DNA of 19,959 nt, taken from contig JAEDGW010000042.1 in NCBI GenBank assembly GCA_016297325.1, forward strand, positions 1 to 19,959. The letters run 5' to 3'. The notes under the pieces are model-generated. The model did no database searches, was not told the DNA's origin, and was given only the letters and a program-made list of their open reading frames with translations. A program made the position numbers and the translations under genes. Source of the DNA: Coprococcus sp. (GTDB lineage Bacteria; Bacillota; Clostridia; Lachnospirales; Lachnospiraceae). Each line of letters starts with the position of its first letter. Within the stretch, counting starts at the first letter, position 1. Shown in pieces: positions 6,640 to 13,669 of this stretch.

Positions 6640-8073
6640 ATGGGAAATAATAAAGATGGCCGTGACATGGATGCGAACAAGCCAGTGAATAAGAGAGCTT
6701 ATTCCGGTGAGATGCTGTTTGATGATGACGACGATTATGATGATGATGCGGATGATTACGGTTATGATGACAGCGAATCTGCGGTGACAGATGATCTTTC
6801 TGACAGCGCATTTGGACCTGATGAGTATGAAGAGGATCAGGGCGGCGATGATGTAGATGTCGATCCGGAGATGAAGGACACATATGCGTCTGACTATCAG
6901 GAAGAAGAGTATTATGATGACGAAGACAATTCGAAATATGCGGAAGATGGACAGGATATGAGTGATAAAACACGAAAGAAAAAGAACAGGGTATGGGGAA
7001 TCATACTTGCCGTGGAGATCGTGGCAGCAATCGTTATAGGATTTTTGTTTGTAAAGGCGTATATCAACAACACATACAATAAGATGCAGTACAACGAGCT
7101 CAAGAATACACATATAAATGAGGACCTTGACGAGGAGACAGTAAAGAAGATGACTGGTTATACCAACATAGCACTTTTTGGTATAGATACCCGTGATTCG
7201 GGAATGGTTGATGACGGTGTAAGATCAGACAGTATCATTATATGCAGTATCAACAATGATACACAGGAAGTAAAGCTTGTATCTCTGTACAGAGACACAT
7301 ATCTTGAGCTCTGCAATGACAGCCAGTCATATGAGAAGGCTGCGCATGCCTATGCATACGGCGGAGCACAGGGAGCAGTCAATATGCTCAACAAGAACCT
7401 CGACCTGAATATCACGGATTATGTGGCAGTCAACTTCACAGCACTCACTGAGGCTATAGATGCACTCGGTGGTATAGATGTGGAGATCAAGGAGTCAGAG
7501 CTTTATAAGCTCAATCAGTGTATAGATGAGCAGATGGGTGTGAATGGCATCTACTCAGACTATGTATATGACACAGGTGTTGTTCATCTGAATGGTGTTC
7601 AGGCAACTGCATATTCAAGAATCAGAAGTACGGACGAGGGTGATATCACAAGAACCTGGAGACAGAGAACTGTCATATCAAAGATGATCGAGGCTGCAAA
7701 GAGCGCTGGAATATCAAAGCTTCTCGACTGCATAAATGTTGTTGTGGATGACGTGTCATCAAGCCTTACAGAGAAGGAGATCATCGACATGGCGAAGTCA
7801 TGCTTTGATTACAAGCTTTCCACGACTACAGGATTCCCGTTCACGATCGCAAGCCCTACGATGGATGGAGTGAGCTACATTGTTGCCTGTGATCTTGCGA
7901 CAAATGCAACAGCACTTCACAGATTCCTGTTCGACGATAACAACTATACTCCGTCAGTTACAGTACAGAACATCAGTGACAATGTTGTGAATGAATCAGG
8001 ATATGGCAACACGTTGGATCTCTCAACTTTCCAGGTTGAGGATGATGTGGATTCCATTGCGAACACAGACTGA
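6640..8073 (+). CDS. LytR-CpsA-Psr (LCP) family cell-wall glycopolymer transferase
   Basis: A 477-residue type II membrane protein. Residues 27-106 form a cytoplasmic tail in which about 38 of 80 residues are Asp or Glu; a basic stop KTRKKKNR (110-117) and one membrane helix (about 119-140) follow. The extracellular LCP domain starts near 175 with LFGIDTR (179-185), RSDSIII (195-201) and VSLYRDTYL (214-222), and later has the Arg-rich SRIRS...RTWRQR motif. These residues bind the polyprenyl-pyrophosphate substrate. Family role: LCP enzymes move teichoic acids, capsule or other glycopolymers from undecaprenyl lipid carriers to peptidoglycan. The start ATG has TAGGAG before it. The gene has its own promoter and terminator, so it is a single-gene unit. 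It sits next to the undecaprenyl-synthesis operon, a suggestive but not proven link. The glycopolymer is unknown. Confidence 0.93.
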   Translation: MGNNKDGRDMDANKPVNKRAYSGEMLFDDDDDYDDDADDYGYDDSESAVTDDLSDSAFGPDEYEEDQGGDDVDVDPEMKDTYASDYQEEEYYDDEDNSKYAEDGQDMSDKTRKKKNRVWGIILAVEIVAAIVIGFLFVKAYINNTYNKMQYNELKNTHINEDLDEETVKKMTGYTNIALFGIDTRDSGMVDDGVRSDSIIICSINNDTQEVKLVSLYRDTYLELCNDSQSYEKAAHAYAYGGAQGAVNMLNKNLDLNITDYVAVNFTALTEAIDALGGIDVEIKESELYKLNQCIDEQMGVNGIYSDYVYDTGVVHLNGVQATAYSRIRSTDEGDITRTWRQRTVISKMIEAAKSAGISKLLDCINVVVDDVSSSLTEKEIIDMAKSCFDYKLSTTTGFPFTIASPTMDGVSYIVACDLATNATALHRFLFDDNNYTPSVTVQNISDNVVNESGYGNTLDLSTFQVEDDVDSIANTD

Positions 8074-8142
8074 TACTGATGAATCCTGATATTGAAGGAA
8101 ATAATAGAATAAATTGAAAAGAACAAATAGAAAATAATACAG

Positions 8143-8200
8143 GGCTCTGCTTTAGCACTCGGTAGACATATGTCGGACTGATACTAAAACAGAGCCTTTT
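8143..8200 (+). terminator. Rho-independent terminator after the LCP gene
   Basis: GGCTCTG (8143-8149) pairs with CAGAGCC (8190-8196), and the adjoining TTTAG and CTAAA extend the stem after a small mismatch. TTTT follows at 8197-8200. The large loop contains the perfect 10-base palindrome GACATATGTC, which can form its own inner hairpin. It separates LCP transcription from the pyrH promoter. Confidence 0.8.
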
Positions 8201-8231
8201 ATGTTAAGCTTTGTTGGTGATGTCATGTGAT

Positions 8232-8266
8232 ATGTTTGTGACATGTTTGTGACAAGTGGTAACTTG
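8232..8266. repeat. Tandem 11-bp repeat plus inverted repeat just upstream of the pyrH promoter
   Basis: ATGTTTGTGAC occurs twice back to back (8232-8242 and 8243-8253). It is followed by CAAGT-ggta-ACTTG (8253-8266), an inverted repeat ending four bases before the -35 box. The arrangement resembles binding sites for an activator or repressor. The regulator is unknown. Confidence 0.45.
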
Positions 8267-8270
8267 TTGT

Positions 8271-8298
8271 TTGAAATATGGGATATGTATGTTATAAT
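8271..8298 (+). promoter_or_regulatory. Promoter of the pyrH-to-polC operon
   Basis: The -35 box TTGAAA (8271-8276), a 16-base spacer and a consensus -10 box TATAAT (8293-8298) with an upstream TG (8290-8291, extended -10). A start near 8305 leaves a leader of about 90 bases before the pyrH ATG. This also rules out a pyrH start at 8243. Confidence 0.82.
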
Positions 8299-8326
8299 GA
8301 GCATTGCGGTGAAATTGGGTTTATAT

Positions 8327-8363
8327 GTCTGTTTTGCCGTGCATGCAAAATATCAATACAGAC
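8327..8363 (+). promoter_or_regulatory. Hairpin in the pyrH mRNA leader
   Basis: GTCTG TTTTGC (8327-8337) can pair with GCAAAA (8345-8350) and, past an eight-base bulge, with CAGAC (8359-8363). There is no T-tract, so it is not a terminator. It may affect mRNA stability or pyrimidine-dependent control of pyrH, but nothing in the sequence proves this. Confidence 0.35.
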
Positions 8364-8395
8364 TAAAAAAGAAAATACAAAGGATGGATATCGAT

Positions 8396-9100
8396 ATGAA
8401 GATGGATAGAATTCTGCTCAAGATGAGCGGTGAGGCACTGGCCGGTGAGAAGAAACACGGATTTGATGAGGAGACAGTCAGAGATGTGTCTGGTCAGGTG
8501 AAGCAGATCGTGGACAAAGGCATACAGGTGTGCGTAGTCATCGGAGGAGGTAACTTCTGGAGAGGAAGAACATCTGACAACATGGACAGAGTAAAGGCTG
8601 ATTCCATAGGAATGCTTGCAACAGTTATGAACTGTATATATACGGCAGACAGCTTCCGCAGTTGTGGACTTAAGACACATATCATGACACCTTTTGTATG
8701 TGGCAATATGACAGAGCTTTTTGACAAGGATAAGGCCATAGCTTACATGGAGCAGGGCGATGTTGTGTTCTTTGCAGGCGGAATAGGTCATCCATATTTC
8801 TCAACGGATATGGCGACAGTCCTTATGGCCATCGAGGTACAGGCTGATGTGATCCTCTCAGGAAAGGCCATTGACGGTGTGTATGACAGTGATCCAAAGA
8901 TCAATCCTGATGCAAAGAAGTTCGATACTATGAAGATGAGTGACATAGTTGACAACAAGCTTGGGGTTATAGATCTTGCATCAGCAGTTCTTGCTATGGA
9001 GAACAAGATGCCTATGATGCTTTTCGGCCTTAATGATGAGAACAGTATAGTAAAGGCTGTCACAGGCGGATTTACAGGAACATATGTGACTGCAGAATAA
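8396..9100 (+). CDS. pyrH: UMP kinase
   Basis: A 234-residue amino-acid-kinase-fold enzyme that phosphorylates UMP to UDP with ATP, in the cytoplasm, as a hexamer. Visible signatures are RILLKMSGEALAG near the N-terminus (phosphate-binding lysine), VIGGGNFWRG in the first third, the DSIGMLATVMN helix, and the C-terminal nucleotide region with VILSGKAIDGVYDSDPK. I start it at ATG 8396, giving MKMDRILLKMSGEAL as in other PyrH proteins; an upstream in-frame ATG at 8384 is possible, with AAAGG too close to it. Any start before 8300 would precede the promoter. It is the first gene of the operon. In most Firmicutes rpsB and tsf come directly before pyrH; here an LCP gene does. Confidence 0.96.
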   Translation: MKMDRILLKMSGEALAGEKKHGFDEETVRDVSGQVKQIVDKGIQVCVVIGGGNFWRGRTSDNMDRVKADSIGMLATVMNCIYTADSFRSCGLKTHIMTPFVCGNMTELFDKDKAIAYMEQGDVVFFAGGIGHPYFSTDMATVLMAIEVQADVILSGKAIDGVYDSDPKINPDAKKFDTMKMSDIVDNKLGVIDLASAVLAMENKMPMMLFGLNDENSIVKAVTGGFTGTYVTAE

Positions 9101-9102
9101 AC

Positions 9103-9118
9103 AGACATTTGGATGTCT
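9103..9118 (+). other. Small hairpin between pyrH and frr
   Basis: AGACAT-ttgg-ATGTCT is a perfect six-base-pair stem with a four-base loop just after the pyrH stop. No T-run follows, so it is more likely an mRNA stability or processing element than a terminator. Confidence 0.3.
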
Positions 9119-9173
9119 ATGATCAAAGAAATACATTTAGAGATTAAATATATATTCAGGAGGAATGAAAACA

Positions 9174-9719
9174 ATGTTATCACAGTACGAAGAGAAGATG
9201 CAGAAATCAGTGGACAGCCTTGAGGCTGAGTATGCTACGATCAGAGCGGGAAGAGCAAACCCTAACATCCTCAACAAGATCAAGGTTGAGTATTACGGTG
9301 TTCCAACACCTATGCAGCAGCTTGCAAACATCACGGTTCCAGAGGCAAGAACTCTTATGATAGCACCATGGGAGCCATCTCTTGTCAAGGAGATCGAGAA
9401 GGCTATCATGAATTCTGATCTGGGTATCACACCGAACAATGATGGAAGAAATATCATCCTGAACTTCCCTGAGCTCACAGAGGACAGAAGAAAAGAGCTT
9501 GTAAAGGATATCAAGAAAAAGGGCGAGGGAACAAAGGTTGCCATAAGAAATATCAGACGTGATGCAAACGATTCCATCAAGAAGATGGAGAAGAACGGAG
9601 ACATCAGTGAGGATGAGCTTAAGGACAGCGAGGATAAGATCCAGAAGCTTACAGATAAGTATGTTGGTCTTGTTGACAAGGCTGTTGAGGCAAAGTCAAA
9701 GGAAATCCTTACAGTTTAA
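9174..9719 (+). CDS. frr: Ribosome recycling factor
   Basis: A 181-residue protein (family about 185) that, together with EF-G, splits the post-termination ribosome. Family hallmarks: the N-terminal helix with ATIRAGRANPNIL, VEYYGVPTPMQQLANITVPEAR, the SDLGITPNNDG turn, ELTEDRRKELVK, and the C-terminal helix pair with IRNIRRDANDSIKKMEKNGDISEDE. Two in-frame ATGs follow AGGAGG (9158-9163). The one at 9165 is only one base away, so ATG 9174 with a ten-base spacing is preferred, giving MLSQYEEKMQKS. Its stop TAA overlaps the ATG of uppS by one base. Confidence 0.96.
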   Translation: MLSQYEEKMQKSVDSLEAEYATIRAGRANPNILNKIKVEYYGVPTPMQQLANITVPEARTLMIAPWEPSLVKEIEKAIMNSDLGITPNNDGRNIILNFPELTEDRRKELVKDIKKKGEGTKVAIRNIRRDANDSIKKMEKNGDISEDELKDSEDKIQKLTDKYVGLVDKAVEAKSKEILTV

Positions 9720-10462
9720 TGAACGGTGATCGTATGAAGAGAGAGATAGACGGAGAATTATTAAACATTCCGGAGCATGTAGCTGTCATCATGGATGGCA
9801 ATGGCAGATGGGCAAAGAAGCGTTTTCTGCCCAGAAACTATGGTCATGCAGAGGGTGCAAAGGCTCTGGAGGCTATATGTGAGAACTGTGCAAAGCTTGG
9901 TATAAAGTACCTTACCGTGTATGCTTTTTCCACTGAGAACTGGAAGAGATCCGTGGAGGAAGTTTCAGGTATCATGAACCTGTTCAGAAAATATCTTGTG
10001 GACAGCATAGAGCGCTCAAACAATGCGAATATGCGGGTAAGGCTTATAGGAAAAAGAGAAGGCCTTGCAGAAGATATCGTCCAGAAGATGGATGATCTGG
10101 AGCGTGAGACAGCCGGCAATACAGGGCTGCAGTTCTATATTGCCATCAATTATGGCGGGCGTGATGAGATAGTAAGAGCCACAAAGAAGCTTATATCTGA
10201 TGTACAGGCAGGTTCTGTCAGTGCAGAGGATATTGACGAGTCGGTATTTGGCACATATCTTGATACGGCAGGGGTGCCGGATCCTGATCTGCTCATAAGA
10301 ACAAGCGGTGAGGAGAGAACGTCCAATTTCCTTCCATGGCAGCTTGCATATTCGGAGTTCTATTTCACTGATACACTCTGGCCTGATTTTGATATGGATT
10401 CATTGGTGAAGGCTGTGAGATATTACAACAAGAGAGAGAGAAGATTCGGAGATGCAAAATAA
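9719..10462 (+). CDS. uppS: Undecaprenyl diphosphate synthase (cis-prenyltransferase)
   Basis: A 247-residue cytosolic/peripheral enzyme that extends farnesyl diphosphate with eight isopentenyl units to make the C55 lipid carrier for peptidoglycan and wall polymers. Seen directly: VIMDGNGRWAKKR with catalytic Asp26, FSTENW at 70-75, and the diphosphate-binding RTSGEERTSNFLPWQ (Arg194 and Arg200) followed by AYSEFYF. The gene starts at ATG 9719 in a TAATG overlap with frr, so translation is probably coupled; ATG 9734 after GGTGAT is an alternative start. Its substrate comes from the MEP pathway, two enzymes of which (dxr and ispG) are encoded downstream in the same operon. Confidence 0.96.
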   Translation: MNGDRMKREIDGELLNIPEHVAVIMDGNGRWAKKRFLPRNYGHAEGAKALEAICENCAKLGIKYLTVYAFSTENWKRSVEEVSGIMNLFRKYLVDSIERSNNANMRVRLIGKREGLAEDIVQKMDDLERETAGNTGLQFYIAINYGGRDEIVRATKKLISDVQAGSVSAEDIDESVFGTYLDTAGVPDPDLLIRTSGEERTSNFLPWQLAYSEFYFTDTLWPDFDMDSLVKAVRYYNKRERRFGDAK

Positions 10463-10480
10463 GTATCCGGAGGGTGTTTT

Positions 10481-11278
10481 ATGAAACAGAGAGTTATAAG
10501 TGGCGCAGTTCTTGTTATTATACTGGCCATTACATTATATTTTGGCGGGATCGTTACATGTGGACTCATGGGGCTTGTGTCACTCATAGGCAATATGGAG
10601 CTCCTCAGGGTTTACGGAGTGAACAGAAAGCTTCCTGGCATCGTGTGCTATATAGCGACGGTGGCGTATTATATAGTGATCTATATGGGAAGAACGGACA
10701 TCATCATACCTATGATGGTCATATATTTGCTTGTTATGCTGGCAGTGTACGTGCTTGCGTTCCCAACCTATACTGATAAGCAGATCATGGCATCGTTTAT
10801 GGACTTTTTCTATGTCAGCGTTATGCTTTCATTTGTATATCTTATCAGAGATATGAAGCATGGACTGGTTCTGGTGCTGCTCATATTTGTAAGTTCATGG
10901 ATAAATGATACATGTGCGTATTTCGTTGGAAGAGCACTTGGAAAGCACAAGATGGCACCGGTGCTCAGTCCAAAGAAGAGCGTGGAGGGTCTCATAGGCG
11001 GTATAGTTGGAGCCGGTGTATTTGGCGCAGTATTTGGAATACTGTTCAACAACTATGTGGAGCATATGAATTATGCACCTGCTATATTTGCGGTGATCGG
11101 AGCTGTTGGCGCAGTTCCTGCGGTGATCGGTGATCTGGCCGCATCTGCCATAAAGAGAAATAACGACATAAAGGACTATGGAAAACTCATTCCAGGTCAT
11201 GGAGGAATATTAGACCGATTTGACAGCATAATATTTACAGCGCCGATAATATACTATCTGCTTATGTATTTGCTGTAG
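10481..11278 (+). CDS. cdsA: Phosphatidate cytidylyltransferase (CDP-diacylglycerol synthase)
   Basis: A 265-residue integral membrane enzyme with about eight hydrophobic segments that makes CDP-diacylglycerol from phosphatidic acid and CTP, the entry to anionic phospholipids. Family signatures are SPKKSVEGLIGG (163-174) and the long C-terminal motif from GDLAASAIKR (217) through KDYGKLIPGHGGILDRFDS (231-249), which holds the metal-binding aspartates. The ribosome binding site CCGGAGG precedes ATG 10481, 18 bases after uppS. Length and motifs are ordinary. Confidence 0.95.
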   Translation: MKQRVISGAVLVIILAITLYFGGIVTCGLMGLVSLIGNMELLRVYGVNRKLPGIVCYIATVAYYIVIYMGRTDIIIPMMVIYLLVMLAVYVLAFPTYTDKQIMASFMDFFYVSVMLSFVYLIRDMKHGLVLVLLIFVSSWINDTCAYFVGRALGKHKMAPVLSPKKSVEGLIGGIVGAGVFGAVFGILFNNYVEHMNYAPAIFAVIGAVGAVPAVIGDLAASAIKRNNDIKDYGKLIPGHGGILDRFDSIIFTAPIIYYLLMYLL

Positions 11279-11286
11279 AGATGATG

Positions 11287-11318
11287 GGCAGTGCTCAGTG
11301 GATTTACTGGATACTGCC
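11287..11318 (+). promoter_or_regulatory. Imperfect hairpin between cdsA and dxr (possible attenuator)
   Basis: GGCAGT (11287-11292) pairs with ACTGCC (11313-11318) and inner CAGT (11296-11299) with ACTG (11306-11309), separated by symmetrical three-base internal loops. The T-rich TATTGTGTTTTA follows. It could act as a weak, readthrough terminator adjusting downstream expression; it is not strong enough to call an operon end. Confidence 0.35.
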
Positions 11319-11359
11319 TATTGTGTTTTATCTGCGATCGGCGGTTATAGGAGGAAATC

Positions 11360-12502
11360 ATGAAGAACGTAGCGGTAATTGGTTCCACGGGATCTATAGG
11401 AACACAGACCCTGGAGATAGCAAGAGCAAATGATGACCTGAACGTGGTGGCGCTTGCTGCCGGAAGAAATACAAAACTTCTTGAAGCCCAGGCCAGAGAA
11501 TTCAGGCCTGAGATAATAGGTATATGGAGCGAGGAGGATGCCAGAGGACTTCGCATAAGCCTTGCAGATACAGACATAAAGGTCGTTTCAGGAATGGAAG
11601 GCCTTATCGAGATAGCAGAGCTTGGATCCTCAGATATAGTTGTTACAGGTATAGTGGGTATGATAGGAATCAGGCCTACGATAGCTGCGATAAATGCAGG
11701 TAAGGATATAGCTCTTGCAAACAAGGAGACTCTTGTCACTGCAGGACATATAATCATGCCTCTGGCAAAGGAGAAGGGTGTGTCCATACTCCCGGTTGAC
11801 AGCGAACATTCCGCCATATTCCAGTCGCTTCAGGGCAATGTACACGGTGACGTGGCGAAGATCCTGCTCACCGCATCCGGCGGCCCGTTCCGCGGCAAAG
11901 ATACAGAATTTCTTTCACATATGAAGGTTGAGGATGCGCTTAAACATCCTAACTGGAGTATGGGAAGAAAGATAACCATAGACTCTGCGACTATGGTCAA
12001 TAAGGGCCTTGAGGTGATAGAAGCAAAGTGGCTGTTTGATGTGGAGCCGGAGAACATACAGGTCGTTGTACAGCCTCAGAGCATCATCCATTCCATGGTT
12101 GAATACAGGGATGGTGCAGTTATTGCACAGCTTGGAACCCCTGACATGAAGCTTCCGATCCAGTATGCACTTTTCTATCCTGAGAGAAGATTCCTTGCAG
12201 GAGACAGGCTGGATTTCTGGGCCATGAATTCAATCCTCATAGAAAAGCCGGATATGGATGTGTTCAAGGGCCTGAAGTATGCATATTCTGCCATAGCAGA
12301 TGGCGGTTCCATGCCTACAGTGTTCAATGCGGCAAATGAGTGTGCAGTTGCGAGATTTCTTGATAGAAAGATCGAATTTCTTGATATATATAAGATCATT
12401 GAGGAGTGTATGGCATCACACACAGTGATCCCTGACCCTGACGTGCCACAGATACTTGACACGGAGAAGTGGGTATATGATTTTGTAGAAAGCAGGTGGT
12501 AG
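11360..12502 (+). CDS. dxr: 1-deoxy-D-xylulose 5-phosphate reductoisomerase
   Basis: A 380-residue cytosolic enzyme of the MEP isoprenoid pathway, converting DXP to 2-C-methylerythritol 4-phosphate with NADPH. Seen: the dinucleotide-binding GSTGSIG at 8-14, ANKETLV at 120-126, metal ligands in PVDSEHSAIF (Asp147, Glu149), the substrate loop TASGGPFR (171-178), and HPNWSMGRKITIDSATMVNKGLEVIEA region with Asn214, Lys215 and Glu218. The ribosome binding site TAGGAGG precedes ATG 11360. The stop TAG is followed after one base by the rseP TTG. The enzyme feeds isopentenyl diphosphate to UppS in the same operon. Confidence 0.97.
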   Translation: MKNVAVIGSTGSIGTQTLEIARANDDLNVVALAAGRNTKLLEAQAREFRPEIIGIWSEEDARGLRISLADTDIKVVSGMEGLIEIAELGSSDIVVTGIVGMIGIRPTIAAINAGKDIALANKETLVTAGHIIMPLAKEKGVSILPVDSEHSAIFQSLQGNVHGDVAKILLTASGGPFRGKDTEFLSHMKVEDALKHPNWSMGRKITIDSATMVNKGLEVIEAKWLFDVEPENIQVVVQPQSIIHSMVEYRDGAVIAQLGTPDMKLPIQYALFYPERRFLAGDRLDFWAMNSILIEKPDMDVFKGLKYAYSAIADGGSMPTVFNAANECAVARFLDRKIEFLDIYKIIEECMASHTVIPDPDVPQILDTEKWVYDFVESRW

Positions 12503-12503
12503 A

Positions 12504-13601
12504 TTGAACATAATACTTATCATACTTGTATTTGGTGTAATTATATTTTTCCATGAGCTCGGACACTTTATTGTTGCCAAGCTTAACCATATTACAGTAA
12601 AAGAATTCTCGATGGGTCTTGGACCAAAACTTTTTTCTTTCAGCAAGAAAGAGACCCAGTATTCACTCAGACTTATCCCTCTCGGCGGATATTGCATGAT
12701 GCTCAGCGAGGATGAGGAGGAGAATGAGAACGACGAGAACTCATTTGATAAGAAATCAATATGGGCGAGGATGGCAGTCGTTCTTGCCGGCCCATTTATG
12801 AATATAGTGATCGCATTCATATTCTCTGTTGTGATAATACATTTCTGCGGAACAGATCCTGCGACCATTGGCAGGGTGTATAGCGATGAATTAGCACAGG
12901 AGAGCGACTATGCTGATATAGCCCAGGAATTTGGCGGTGATTATCCTGCTTCCAAAGCCGGGATACAGGATGGCGACACGGTGCTCAAGATAGGCGGAAG
13001 CAGCATCAAGAATTTCCGTGAGCTTCAGATATATCTTGAGATATACGGAGACGGATCACCTATAGATCTCACCCTCAAGAGAACTGACGGTGAGGTGTAT
13101 GACACAACCGTATATCCTGTGAAGACAAGCGCAGGATACAAGATAGGAATAATAAGTGCAGGCTACAAGCTCCCGGAGAATTTTGGTGAGCTTATGAAAT
13201 ACTCGGCTTATGAGGTCAGGTACTGGGTAAAGGCTACATTCCTGAGTCTAAAGCTGATCGTAACAAGACAGGTAAGTTCAGATCAGGTGTCAGGCCCAGT
13301 GGGCGTTGCAAAGAGCATGAACGACACCTTCAATGAGGCAGCCAAGGTTGATGTCCTTACGGTTCTGCTCAACTGGATGAACTATATAGTTCTTTTGTCG
13401 GCAAACCTTGGAATCATGAACATGCTTCCGATACCTGGACTTGACGGAGGAAGGTTCCTGTTTCTTCTCATAGAGCTCATAACGAGGAGAAAGGTTCCGA
13501 AGGATAAGGAGAATATTGTCACAGTCATAGGATTTGTGCTCGTCATGATACTTATGGTTGTCATACTGTTTAACGATATTAAGAATGTATTTTTTAGTTA
13601 G
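12504..13601 (+). CDS. rseP: RseP/RasP-type site-2 intramembrane zinc metalloprotease
   Basis: A 365-residue membrane protease of the M50 family. The zinc site HELGH is at 17-21 in the first membrane helix, a single PDZ domain spans about 120-210, and the second metal-site motif NMLPIPGLDGGR is at 306-317 between the last helices. Family role: second cleavage of single-pass membrane proteins such as anti-sigma factors, releasing transcription regulators, and clearance of signal peptides. An acidic loop (EDEEENENDEN, 69-79) follows the first conserved region. It starts at TTG 12504, with AGCAGGTGG just upstream inside the end of dxr. No substrate anti-sigma factor is encoded in this window. 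Confidence 0.95.
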   Translation: MNIILIILVFGVIIFFHELGHFIVAKLNHITVKEFSMGLGPKLFSFSKKETQYSLRLIPLGGYCMMLSEDEEENENDENSFDKKSIWARMAVVLAGPFMNIVIAFIFSVVIIHFCGTDPATIGRVYSDELAQESDYADIAQEFGGDYPASKAGIQDGDTVLKIGGSSIKNFRELQIYLEIYGDGSPIDLTLKRTDGEVYDTTVYPVKTSAGYKIGIISAGYKLPENFGELMKYSAYEVRYWVKATFLSLKLIVTRQVSSDQVSGPVGVAKSMNDTFNEAAKVDVLTVLLNWMNYIVLLSANLGIMNMLPIPGLDGGRFLFLLIELITRRKVPKDKENIVTVIGFVLVMILMVVILFNDIKNVFFS

Positions 13602-13626
13602 AAGCAGCTTATAAGAGGAGGAAAGG

Positions 13627-13653
13627 CGCCAGTGCCATGTGTGGGTACTGGCG
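13627..13653 (+). promoter_or_regulatory. Strong hairpin between the ribosome binding site and the ispG start
   Basis: CGCCAGT (13627-13633) and ACTGGCG (13647-13653) are exact complements; G-U, C-G and C-G pairs extend the stem to ten with a seven-base loop (13637-13643). The only good Shine-Dalgarno, AGGAGGAAAGG (13616-13626), ends right at its foot, 39 bases before the ispG ATG. The hairpin loop contains the ATG of the short leader ORF. Confidence 0.6.
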
Positions 13654-13669
13654 TTATGAATATATATGA
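13637..13669 (+). CDS. Possible 10-residue leader ORF coupled to ispG
   Basis: ATG 13637 opens MCGYWRYEYI, ending at TGA 13667-13669, which overlaps the ispG ATG as ATGA. The sequence AAAGG of AGGAGGAAAGG ends ten bases before this ATG, a normal spacing, whereas ispG itself has no ribosome binding site within 39 bases. This suggests that ribosomes load on the leader and reinitiate at ispG. The peptide has one Trp and three Tyr in ten residues. It is too short for sequence statistics; the support is spacing and overlap only. Confidence 0.4.
   Translation: MCGYWRYEYI

Noticed and set aside
8143..8200. The structured segment after the LCP gene as a small RNA or riboswitch.
   Set aside because: The outer stem followed by TTTT right after a stop codon region is explained by an ordinary terminator.
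8243..8395. Longer reading of pyrH from ATG 8243, adding 51 residues.
   Set aside because: The promoter (8271-8298) lies inside this extension, there is no ribosome binding site, and other PyrH proteins start near RILLKxSGEAL.
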